Origin: Siphlonurus alternatus | Taxonomy: Eukaryota > Arthropoda > Insecta > Ephemeroptera > Siphlonuridae | Assembly (NCBI GenBank): GCA_949825025.1 | Contig: OX463780.1 | Location: 31,166,979-31,230,978 of the forward strand | Direction of reading: 5' to 3' | Length of the DNA stretch: 64,000 nt | In this document: positions 48,201 to 60,163 of the stretch, piece after piece | How positions within the stretch are numbered: position 1 is the first letter of the stretch | Layout of the letters: every line of letters begins with the position of its first letter | Notes under the pieces: model-generated | The model's database searches: none | Told to the model about the DNA's origin: nothing | Seen by the model: the letters and a program-made list of their open reading frames with translations, nothing else | Translations under genes and position numbers: made by a program

Positions 48201-49893
48201 ACTTCGCACAGACGCACCGCGCGCAGGTAAAAATAATACGAATGTTGATTATAAACTTGAGCAACACTTAATGTCTGTCTAATTTGTAATTTGAGGCCTG
48301 TATACCTTTAACTCTTTCATTTTAAAGTGTAATGTCAAATATTATTATGTTCTTTTTTATTTATATGGAAAATGAAAATACTTATATGGAAATGTATCTA
48401 AAGTTCGTTTCTATCCAATGCGTTCATAGTTTTACTCGTTTTTACTAATAAGCCATCCATGTCACGTATATAATACAACACACGTCTTGAACATGATCCT
48501 CTGACAGATTGGTCCCAACGCCTTTGAGAACAACACAGATGTGACCAACGTCCGGCTGTACCAGAGCGCCATCTTGGACCCGGTGAACTTCCCGGAGTAC
48601 TACATTCTCGAGGCCTTCTCCGCGGCGACCTACGACCTCGCGGACTTCGAGTCGCACCTTGGCAGGTCAGCTGAGAGGAGCGTGTACAAGGGGTTGCATA
48701 CTTTAAAGGCATTGAAGATTAAATTAACGTTATTTAATTATAACGTTATTAAAAGTTATAAAATAAATTAATATACAATTCTGGCTTTTTAACTGGAAAA
48801 CTGCAATAACCTGTCGAGGATTTCGTATGGTATTATCTTAATATTTTTTCACGTTCCACAATATATATTCAATTGTCTGAATGAACCTGCATGTAATTAA
48901 TTAATAATAATTCTCAATTGTTGCTCCTCTTCTAATTTTAAAATTAATTAATTTAAAATTTAATTTTGACAGTTCGATGTTCCGTGACAAGCAGACGGTA
49001 GCCACCCGACTCGCAGACGCCGCCAAGCAACTGCTCTATACTAAGGCAAAACCGGCCTCCGGTCCAACGGTAAGTTAAAATCACGTGTACCGTACAGTCC
49101 ATAAACAAAAAATATCTTGAACTTAACTGTACAATGCACAAGCTATAATTTTAACCTTGATCGAACAGCAAGGTGGTGATCACTAGCTAATAAGTTGTTT
49201 TGTTATTGTATAGGTATCACTGTAAGCTAGCTAGCACACGATCATGCACAGTATTGTATAAGTTCATTTAAAATTTTTCTCCATAATATATACTGTGTGA
49301 TGTTGATTTACTAGAAATTGTGAAGACACCAACAACTTTTTTTTTTTAATTATTATAATTTATGAGAGTGTTGTTGCATGTTTCAGTTTGAGATCAAGAT
49401 GGTAAACTACGATGCCGAGACAAGTGTTGCTGTAATGACGTATGACATGGATGTAATCTTCCAAGGAACTGATGGATTTGGGGTATGTCATGTATGTTTA
49501 TTTTTTATGTGAAAAGCTGCATGTGCAAAGCTCTGTGACAGATAGCCATATTTAATCACCGACATGATACAATCCTCTTCTACTGCTGGCTCTCTTACCC
49601 TGTTCTTTGTCTGACAGTACGGCTCTAACCTGGGGAACTGGACTGACACGGCGATCCTGACGACTTCAGGCCGTACCTTCTCCCTGATGGTTGATCCCTC
49701 AGCAAAGTTCCTCGTCTACGGCCACCGCTCGCTGCCCTGCAACTACCGCGCATGCGCAGTATACTCGGATGATCCTGCGAGTCTGCCTGCCCAGGTGGTG
49801 CTCATACCCTGGACGACCTCCAGGGCACGTAACCTGAGAGTTCCGACCTTTCTTGCTACAATACTGTTTACTTTGTTGCTACTGAGAGATTGA
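45218..49893 (+). CDS. SIAE-like copy 6, predicted pseudoenzyme with hydrophobic C-terminal tail, complete
   Basis: SIAE-family protein, 517 aa. Exons: 45218..45269, 45546..45698, 46213..46295, 46605..46700, 46873..47011, 47198..47369, 47467..47555, 47684..47826, 48508..48665, 48973..49069, 49387..49482, 49618..49893. The signal peptide is MKLLVLLIFEVLLCYQN. The nucleophile motif reads GDVWLCAGEEN, so Ser is Glu120. The histidine motif reads SSMFRDK, so His is Met364, while RDK and the RLADAAKQLLY helix remain. WNQGETN and C-x4-C (CNYRAC) are kept. Unlike the sister copies it ends in a hydrophobic stretch (about 497-517, VPTFLATILFTLLLLRD) after a small-residue segment. This suggests a GPI-anchor signal or tail anchor, so the protein may be held at the cell surface. 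Every splice site is consensus and the frame is open. Hydrolysis is not expected. Confidence 0.87.
47970..48307. mobile_element. TTAA-flanked MITE in intron 8 of SIAE copy 6
   Basis: AGGCATACAGGCCTCAAA at left pairs with TTTGAGGCCTGTATACCT at right, with TTAA outside both. A subterminal match (ATAATCAACATTCG) and a GC-rich centre with a tandem TCCTTGATGACGTCAC are present. 338 bp. Confidence 0.75.
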
Positions 49894-51147
49894 AATAATG
49901 AAAAATGTTCTGTTGGAAAGGGAGGAAATTTTATACAGTTAGGTAATGAATATAAAATTACCCTTGGCAGTAATCAAAAGTAAAATAATAAAAATAAAAA
50001 TCGTAAACTTTGCAAAATATTCATGTTGGCAAATTCTACCTCTGTTGCAAAGTGCTAGATTTTCATCGTAATTATCGTATTAACAATTAAAATCACAATG
50101 GCCACAATTCTTATATTTTTCTGTTATTTCTGGGAAATCTTATATACATTACTAATAATTACTAGCTGTAAAGTGCATTATTGTATGGTAATAGTTTGAT
50201 GTTTAAAAAATGGTTGCATGAACTATTAAAAACTAAAAAGATTGTAATAATAAATTTTAATTGAAAATGTTTGTTTTTCTTCACACTTTTTCCTAATACA
50301 TTTACCATAATTAAATTATAATTATGCTGTAATAAGCATCTATTTCGTTATATAATTCATAACAAAATTATTGTCATGAGAAAAAAAGAAGCAATAAATC
50401 AAAAAATTAAGTTTGTAACACTTTATGGTGTCATAAAACTAAATTACTTTCGATCTTTAAAACTTCCTTAATTTTCGTGTCTTCTAATATTTCATAATTC
50501 AGAATTTCACTGTTGGAACAATACGTGTCTTATTGTTACGGGAGCACGCGATCTCGTTATAATTATTTATCAGTAAGAAGCAAGCGCATTGTTGTCATCA
50601 TTGTCACAATAGGGAAAGTGACATCTGAGGAGTTACTTCCTCCCTGAGACTTAATTGTGACATCACAGCTGTCTTGATTGTGTTAATTGACGACTTACTT
50701 AAGGACACAATGTATTTTTTTAATGAACGAGATTATAATTCCTATAAATTTCTCTTAAAAAAACTTGAGTTTTAGCGGAAAATTTATAATAAGTAATATT
50801 TATAGATAAAATAATTGCACATTATACAAAGTATATTATAAATAGTATTTAATAATAAATTTTACTTTTAATAATAATTTTAAATCATTAAAAAACTCCG
50901 ACTATAATTTTAAAATTGATTATTTTAATTTACAAATGGTAATTATATATACCATAGTAAAAGTCCATCAAAACAATTTAGCAGATGTTTTTAACGAGAC
51001 TTTATTAATATTTACACTATTCTTTATTAGGGGAACTTTTAATAATATGTAATATTTGTAAATAATCTTGTCAGTTTGTTGTCTTAAACCAATGCCTGTC
51101 TGATGTACAGGGTGTTTCATAAGTACCTGTACGTGTTTGATTATATA

Positions 51148-51358
51148 GCTCCTGTGGGGGCAATATTGGAGTTAGCGACCCCAAAATTTAGTATACGAGG
51201 TACATAATTGAAGATCACTATTTTTACCCTTGTTACTACGGTACAACAGGGGATGGAACTGATAGTATCCTTCATACACCCTTCACGTTGGTTTTTCAGA
51301 CAACTGTTGCTAAATTTTAGGGTTCGCTACCTCCAATATTGTCCTTACAGGAGCTATA
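51148..51358. repeat. foldback near a CAGGGTGTTTCATAAGT motif
   Basis: TATAGCTCCTGTGGGGGCAA at left pairs with TTGTCCTTACAGGAGCTATA at right, and the inner GGAGTTAGCGACCCCAAAAT pairs with ATTTTAGGGTTCGCTACCTC. About 210 bp, likely a MITE. CAGGGTGTTTCATAAGT just upstream (51109-51125) resembles a transposon end. Confidence 0.6.
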
Positions 51359-52595
51359 ATATAATTATAATCCAATTAAAAATAAAAAAATATAAATTTA
51401 TGATACATTGAAAATTGTATTATTTTTTTATATCTTTATATTTTATTTACACCGAGGAAGAAAATTTGGCGAGCGGACAGAAAGAAGAGCCGCGCGCTGC
51501 TCGCGGTCGTTAGCTGCTGTGTTGCGGGCGGGGCTAGATAGCGAGAAAACCTTGCTTGGGAGACGCGCGCTGAGCATTGAAAGTCGCAGGTGTCGAGGAG
51601 CACATGAAACTCTAGCAGGTAGTTCTCTACAGAATTTATTGGTTCACATGTAGTCCGCTCGTCTGCGTCACACCTGCTGGCGTTGCAAGCGGTGAGAGCG
51701 CTAAATTTACGAAACTTTTAAGTTACATGAATAACAAAGATCCATGTTCACAAGATCTAAATCAACATTAAAGCGAGAATATATTGTTCGAACATGATCC
51801 TTTATGTGCTTCATAACGGTAAAATATGATATTACAGTAAAAAATAAAAACTATTTAGTTTAAAATGCATTTCAGAACAAATTGAATGAGTAAAATAGGA
51901 AAATAAGTGGTCGCATGCAGTGTTTACACCACTCCTAGAATTTTTATAAAAAAATTAAAAAAAATGGGAACTAACAGTATGTTTAAAATAATAAATTACG
52001 TAAATTCCTCTTGTATTTCACATCATCATGAAATTATATTTTCTTTATGGTACTGCTTAACATTAGCAATATAGGATATAGGAACTTCCCTTTATCTATT
52101 TTTAACTTAATTGTCTTAACCTTTTTTTTTCTTTTTGGGGCAGATTTGTTTATTTTATAAACATGAGCAACAAACAATTAAGCTATTATTATTATAAAGA
52201 TTGTATAATTATGTATAATTGCAGTGACTAATTTTCATTAAAAATTTAAACTTACATAAATCGTACATTTAAACATTTTTTTTAAACAGAAAGCTGTTTT
52301 ATAATTAAGTACATTGACATTAAAAAATTATAAAAAAATAAAATTAATTGTATATAATTATATACAAAAAAGTTGTGACAATATATTTTATTATAAAGAC
52401 ATAATAACAAACAAAAAATAAGAAAAATTCATAACTTTCCCTTCCTTCCTATATGTTGTATTCGTGTATCTTCCGTGTATATATGTGTGTGTGTGTTAAC
52501 TATAGTGGAGGTAAGATGACGATTCGGTAGCGCATTACACCAAAAGACCAATTAACTTTCTTGCTTGTATCTCGGAGCGTAACAAGCAGGTCGAG

Positions 52596-52630
52596 TATAA
52601 AGCCTGAGATGACTCTACAAAACTGCAGTG
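52596..52630 (+). promoter_or_regulatory. putative core promoter of the Gln/His-rich gene
   Basis: TATAAA at 52596-52601 lies about 28 bp before an initiator-like GCAGTG (about 52624-52629) and some 75 bp before the ATG at 52673. Confidence 0.5.
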
Positions 52631-52672
52631 GCACATATTAACTCGAACCAGTGAGACCTATACTGTTTAAAC

Positions 52673-55600
52673 ATGTATAGCTCCGTGTGGATATCATGTG
52701 CAGTGGTGATTTTATGTACAATACAACAAGGAACTTCAGTGGTTGTGTCTAAAAGTTCTGCATTAGATAAAGATCAACAAAATTTAGCATCTCATCAAAC
52801 TACTAAAGAAGCATCAAGTTCACCGAGAATCGGACAATTTGTGTATTATCAACAACAGCAAGATCAAGGTGAACACGGTGTTCAGGGTATTCAGGGTATT
52901 CAGGGACTTCAGGGTATTCAAGGACTTCAGGGGCTTCAGGTTCTGCCAGGTCTTCATATTTTACCAGGAATAAGAACTCATCTGGAGATAACTCAGTCCA
53001 TAGAGCAACAACAGCAACAACAGCAGCAACTTCATCTTCAACAAAATCAACAAAAATACCAACAAAATCAACAACAGCATCAACAGGTAAGAAAAATTGC
53101 AATATTCTATCGTAATTGCATTGCATAGCTTTAGGGACAGTCTGGACGATAAGTTTTTCCAAAATTTGAAAAGAAGACCTCAAGTTAAACATTATTTTTT
53201 TTAATGTGTATTTTGTATTATTCAATATTTACTACGTTTACATTCATGAAGGTGTTTAATATGTATTCGTTGACGACGGATAATGTTATTCTTATGAGGC
53301 GTCGTCAACGGATCCGTATTGAACACCGTCATGTGAACGTATTATAGTGTATGTAAAGTACGCTGTGAGTCAAGAACATGCAGATTTGACAAGTAAACAT
53401 AATTTGTGAACAATTTGTATGGCCCTATCGAATATATTTTACCTCGATTTAGAGGGTGTTATTATATACAATTAGAGGTATAAAATAAAAAAATATTAAA
53501 ACAAAAAATAAATTGCCTTTTATAACTTGAGGCAACTCAAAGTAAATTAGAGATTGTTAAATAATTAGTGGAGAGATATATTGCGTGTTTCAAAGACAGC
53601 TGATATTTCAGATTCATAGCTTAGAAGCCTATCAGTCTGAAATTCCAAAATTAAAATAATCAAATAAATACTTGAAACGATAATCTTCTACACCAAATTT
53701 CTAACTAATTATACAGCAATAATTACCGATTCAAGAAGGATCCAGGTATCTTACTTTATATATAACCACTTTTAGTATTATAACCAAGTTAATTAAGCTA
53801 TTGCTCTAACAACGGTTATATATAATAAGAAACCTGTGGTTATCATTCTTAACAACTCTTCCATGAACACGCGTAATATTATACTTTATTATCGCAATCG
53901 ACATAAAATGAGAGGTACCTTTTATCATTTAAGATATCCTGTGTAGGCTCTGGTGTAGTATGAATTAATTAATACATTAATTTGATAACTTTTATTAAAA
54001 ATTCGTACTGAAGACAATTCGTGCCAATTAAGGAGGATATATTATTTTTTAAGTCTTATAGGTTTTTATTACAAGGTAAAATTAGGCGTGTTTCTTATCT
54101 GTTCATCCATGAAATACTTGGTTGTAAAACGTAAAAAGTTATTAAATTTAAAAATCGTTTACAATTTTATAACTGCATTAATTTTTTTTAACACTTGTGT
54201 AGCGTATACGTTATAGCGTCAAATCACTTAATTTACAACAAAGTCATTACTTTAGAATTATTTAAAAAAAAAGAAATTAATAAAAGAAATTTTCAAGAAA
54301 TCATGCAGTTTAGTTTAGTAAATTAACAGTTAATCCAAAACTCTTCTACCCTCCCTTCTCATATAATTATTAATTATTCTTTGTGCAATATATTTCAATA
54401 ATTAATAATATTGAACAATAATATATCTCCAAATAATTCATAAAAAAAAATTAAAAATCAAGAAGCCAAAACTTTTGTCATATTAATATATACTCCTTAA
54501 TTAGCATATCAGGTTGAAGTACAAGTGCTTACTTTTTCTGTTCCACGATTAATTTCACTGTCACGAGGTTGGCTATCTGCAGCATGACAAAGAGGTGTCG
54601 AGATGGAGAGTGAAAGCTCACGCGAAACCACGGATCGTGACGTTAGCTGCATGCTCGGCCGGCGTGCACGTATTGTGCATTGTCAGCGTCACCGTGATCG
54701 TCAAAATAAACAAACAGCTGGCACACACTCCGTATTGTGGCAGGTTAATGAATGGTTGACTATTAGCTGACGTGTTCAAAAATAAAGTAATATCTAATGC
54801 AAGTACAAGCTTGTTTTTTTAACTATTAAGAAATTTGACGGGATCTATGCTACGATTTAGTCAAAAATTTGAAGTTAACAAATGAAATGAACATAATTTT
54901 CTTGTATATAATTTTCAATAAACATTAATAGTATTACTATTATTTTACGACATTTAATTTAATTTCAATTCTTCTTAAACCTGTATCATGTCTTCAACCA
55001 CTGCATGATGGTTACACAAGTTTAACTTAGATTATACTTTAAAATTTCTTTAATGTTCTCTTCCAAGACATGACTTATAAATTTTATAATTAAATAACAG
55101 TGCGAAGTCTACAGAATGAAGGATATTAGGACCTAGGCTCATGGCAGTGGCAGTCCGTGAAATTTCCAATATGACTCCTATCCCTCCCCTTAGTATATAC
55201 CCTATTTCATTTTTTCCCAAAATGGACTCCCCTTAAATAACCTCCACTGATGGCCCAGGTAGATAATAAGTTCTAACGCCTCATTATTGCATCAGGGTTC
55301 TCACGGCAGCCAGCACGAGGGTAACGTGCACATGGTTCCTGGCGCTGCGGCACACCTCGCCCAGCAGTACCAAGCGGCCGTCCACCAAGGAGGTCATCAG
55401 CAGCAGGTCCCCGTGGAGAAGGATGGCAGCCATCATGTGCAGTACGTGACCTTCCAGCAGGAGCCGCACCACCAGGGGGCGCACCAGCAGCAGCAAGAAC
55501 ACCAGCAGGGACACCAACCTGAGCATGTGGCTACGTACCTGGCGTACCAAAACCACGCAGTGCATCAGCAACAACCACCTTCGCATTTCGTACCTTCAGG

Positions 55601-57192
55601 TGAGAGAGAGAATGAAAGAAAATATGATTTGGATGGAAATGTTGTTAAATTTTCATTGCTATAAAATTTGATCTAAATTCTAGAAATTTGCTTACAATTA
55701 TTTATTAAAAACATGTTTTGAAACAAATTTAAGCAAGGTGTTTCAAGCTGCCTGCAGGAGAGAAAAATTAGCGAAATTGTAATTGTAATATGAAAGTAAA
55801 TTTTACAAGCAAAATAAATGTCAAGCTTTTCTTACAATGGACAACATACATTTAAAAAATTTATTGCAGAAATGAATAGAGGGGGTACCAAATTATGCTA
55901 CTCTGAATTTTTTCAGATTTTTTTGAGACCCGGAACTATTTTTAAATAATTATTGGAAGTGCAGCCACGCCCCCTGGAGGCGTCTATAGGCGTCCAGTCT
56001 CTATCCTTTTTATTAAGGCTGCAGGGGTGCCAACTAAAATCGCAGGACTTTCAATAATTATTTAAAAATAGTTCTGGGTCTCAAAAAAATCTGAAAAAAT
56101 TCAGAGTAACATAATTTGGTACCCTCTATTCATTTCTGCAATAAATTTTTTTCATAAATGTTATCCATTAAACTATTGTACTTCTGATAAAAGTGAGTGA
56201 TAGAGCAACGTTTTTAAAATTTCTTAAAAAATAAAAAAAAAGTACAACAGATTTTATATCCATTTTCTAATTACCTGGATCAGAAGCCATACAAGGCATT
56301 TATATATAATATAAAGTAAAATAAATCACTCTTACTCCCAACGCACATTTTATTGCTTATTAAAAAGTGCAAGAAGTTGTCTTAAAATTTAACGTTATAG
56401 AAAATTATTAAAGTGATGCTAAAATTATAATTTTGCTGAATCACAACTAGAAATCTTCATTATTATACAGTTGTATATTCAGTTAAGCTGCAGCAAGTCA
56501 TTACTACTAAAATTAAACTGTAATCACCGCTTGGAGAAATCGTTATTCCTTTCAATGAAAATACGCGTCTCATAGAGAATCAAATTATAATTAATTTTAA
56601 GTCATAATCATTTTCCCTTGAAAATTTAAACATTAATTTTATTTCATTAAATCTTGGTGTTCAAAATTTGATTTATATAATATATATTGTAAATTTTATT
56701 GTAAAGAAATATTAATATTACGAGTATTTTTTCCTGATATCACGAGATCAAATATTATATATTATTATGTAATAAAAAAATGACGTATAAATGCATGAAA
56801 ACTTAGTTAAAGTATCCATGCTCTTGAATTTGTTTTCAAAATACTTCAATCTTCAATTAATTAACCTCTGCAGTTAATTGACAGTGAGTCTAACAGGTGT
56901 TATAAAAAAATAGCAACATACATGCATAATGTATTAATGATAATATTAATTATTATTAATAATGTATAATGATTTAATAAATAAATAAATGTATCAAAAA
57001 ATGTTTGTTATAGTTGTTCCATTAATTATAACTTACACAGAATATTTTAAATTCTTGTAAAAAAACTTATAAATTATTAAATTATTTACAGCTTTCAGTG
57101 GCATTAATGATTATATATACTTAAAATATATAAGACTGCCAGACGCGAAAGCAGGTCAAAATAATCAAATTTAATTTTACCATACCATTAGA

Positions 57193-57289
<97 letters not shown>

Positions 57290-60091
57290 GTTTAATTACT
57301 ATAGTTGCAAATAAATTTTTGGCACACAGAAGTAAGACATTTTAGGACAAATAAAATCAATTAATAACAGGAGAGTCCACAAGTGAATCTTTCATTTATG
57401 TTATTATCAAAGTCTTCTGCTCGTTATTAGTAAACAAAGTATTGTTGTGTAATGTCTGTCGCATGAAAGGAAAAACATGGGACGGTTGTTGATTTACATG
57501 TTAACTTATATGGAAAAATGACCGTTAATTATGAAGTTGAAACGGTTGCCTAGAGACAACAATGCCATTACGTTCTCTCCTCTGGTGGCAAAATTCATGC
57601 GACAGATATTATAAACAATGGTTTGCTACAACCATTGCGAGTAGAAGACTTTGGTTATTATTTATTTTCCGATTGCAGGCGGTCCTCACCACTCGGTTCA
57701 CGACACTAGCGCAGTGTCGTTCCCTCAACAGTTTCAGCAGGAGCACGCTAACTACCAGACCGGCGCGCACCACGGCGAGGTAGCGCACCACGACGAACAC
57801 GAGAGACCCCAGCACGGGTACCACGGAGGACACCACGTGAGCCAGCAGCACAGCCGTGCGACCCAGCTGAGGAGAGTGCTGGTGCCGCTCGCGGGTATCG
57901 CCCTGCTCGGGGCCGCCGCAGCCCTCGCCACCAACCCTGTCCTGCTGCAGCTCGGAGTCGTCTCAGGTATGTCCGAGAGTGTCTTCAATGTGATTTATAT
58001 AGGTGAAGGCTAAATTAAATAAGTTTCTGTATTTTTACTGCATTATTTTTAATATTGAAGGTAACTGTATTTCTCTGGTCAAGAGACACTGCATGGTTTC
58101 AAAGCCATCGGTATGAATTAAGCTCATCCTGATGCTTTTGATATATTTTGTTTTCACTCTCTCAAGTTTTTTGAAACCTAGAACGGTAGAAAGCAAATTC
58201 TGTAGCAGATCGATGCCTTTCTAATAATAATAAAAAAAATAACAAAATAATTCCAATTTCAAATCTCAAAAAATTTTTAAAACAATTAAAATCATGACAA
58301 CTATATATACAGTATATTATTAAGTATTATTATTCAAAATCTCAATTATTGACCTTTACGTGACTTTTTATAAATGTATTTTTTAATGTTCTGCATTATT
58401 ATTTTGACAAGGTCGACCATGCATATATACACTATTTTATTGGAAATACTTCACTTATTATATAAAGAAGGACTTTAATGTTAGCAGAAGTTTTAATCTG
58501 GGAGTTGTAGTTATTTCACTCGCACATTAAAAAAATATGAAAGCCATGGAGCAACTAGAAATCTTTCATTTTGTGAACAATTCACATGCATGTGTTGTGT
58601 TATTTATAATTGACCCATGTCACTGCATCTGCAGGCAAGCGTCGCAGGAGGAGCACCGTGCCCATGGAGCACCGCGCGCAGGCCAGCATTGAGGAGTTCG
58701 AAGACCTTATGGGAGAAGAGTCCTCGACCATGGAGCCAGAGAAGGTGAACGCCCCCGAAGATATCGACGAGCCCACGACCGACTTCGCAAACCTGACTCA
58801 GATCGCGGACGAAGATAACGACATTGGACTGCGCTTGCGCGAGATCCAAGTCCTCGAAAAGTTCCTCAAGGCGGTGAGTACAGGCAGAATCATACAAACA
58901 TAAACTATAATTTAGCAGAAAATATTATGTTTAATTATGACAATATATAAGAAAAAAAGGAATTTGAAACGTTCGATCCATCTTGGCAATTACAATAAGT
59001 AAATACTAAGTGCGATCAAATTCCCTTGACATATTTATTTATTTTAAAATGTTGTAAGATTAATTCATTATTTTAAAGTTATATTTCTCGAGGAAAAAAG
59101 GTGAAAGAAGGGTGTGTTTTTCAAACAACTCAGTCGTTTCATCTATCTATTATAATACTCTGCGCCCTCCCCCCCCTTCTATTATTATCATTGTCTCTCA
59201 CGATGAATAATTCACCTTCCTAACCCTGAAATTTGCCCATAGCAAGCGCTGGAGCCGGAGCGTCGCTCGGGTCTGCTCGGCCCTGCAGACGGTGCCCTGG
59301 CATCACTTCTGACGTGCTCCGGGTTCCTGAACGCCCGCAGCTCCATCTGTCTGCAGAGGATGGCTTGCGAAGCCAACAGTGACGAGACTTCGTTACCAGG
59401 CCTCGAGATGCAAGTCATCAAAATGTGAGCTCCATTCAATATTGCATAAATTATTTTAATTAGCTCATTGGCATGGACAATTGTCAAAAAAAAAATTCAC
59501 TAAAAAGCTATAACAAATGAAATAATTTAAGTTAAGGACTGTCGCTACGTAGCCGGCCACCAGAGGCGCAACGTTTGCGTTTCGAAAAATACTGATTGGA
59601 AGAATTTTGTTCCAACATTTTTACAAAACTTTAAAGGATATTTAATTTTTAATTGTATAATATTAATTATATATATATTCTCTGATGAACAAGTTAATAT
59701 GGATACTGTACAGCAATGTTTTAAGGACTTTACAAGTAAGAAAATTACACACTATATTTCCCCACTTTGTCACAAGCCCTCTTGCTGAATTTTTTTCTCC
59801 TCGGATGTACTGTGCATTGTCCCATTGTTCGGGACTGCACCTAGCTTGCTCGCCAGCAAGCAGCGAGGCAAGTGAGGATGGTCAGCTTGAGCTTTACCAG
59901 CAGCAGGGAGGGCGCCGAGACGGCTTAGGTTCTGCGGGCTCGCGCACGGATCTGCACGGGCGGGCCCGTGGGCCGTGCAGACCCATGGGCCGTGCTCATG
60001 CAGCTCAGCATTGGTAGTCTGCACACGGAAATTGATGGCTCCTACAAGGCCTAGCTCTAGCTATTAAATTCCTCCAATAAAAAAAAAATAC

Positions 60092-60163
<72 letters not shown>

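Larger units (their letters stand above)
49894..52672. other. gene-free interval upstream of the Gln/His-rich gene
   Basis: AT-rich. A foldback lies at 51148-51358, and a GC/CG-richer patch at about 51460-51700 has no frame I can tie to a gene. The promoter of the next gene is at the right end. Confidence 0.45.

Noticed and set aside
51408..51700. GC-richer patch with an 81-codon frame, considered as an exon
   Set aside because: No splice sites or family motif; composition alone is not enough.
52803..53225. 140-codon minus-strand frame opposite the Gln-rich exon
   Set aside because: It is the antisense shadow of the Gln repeats; the + strand has a signal peptide, TATA box and matching splice sites.
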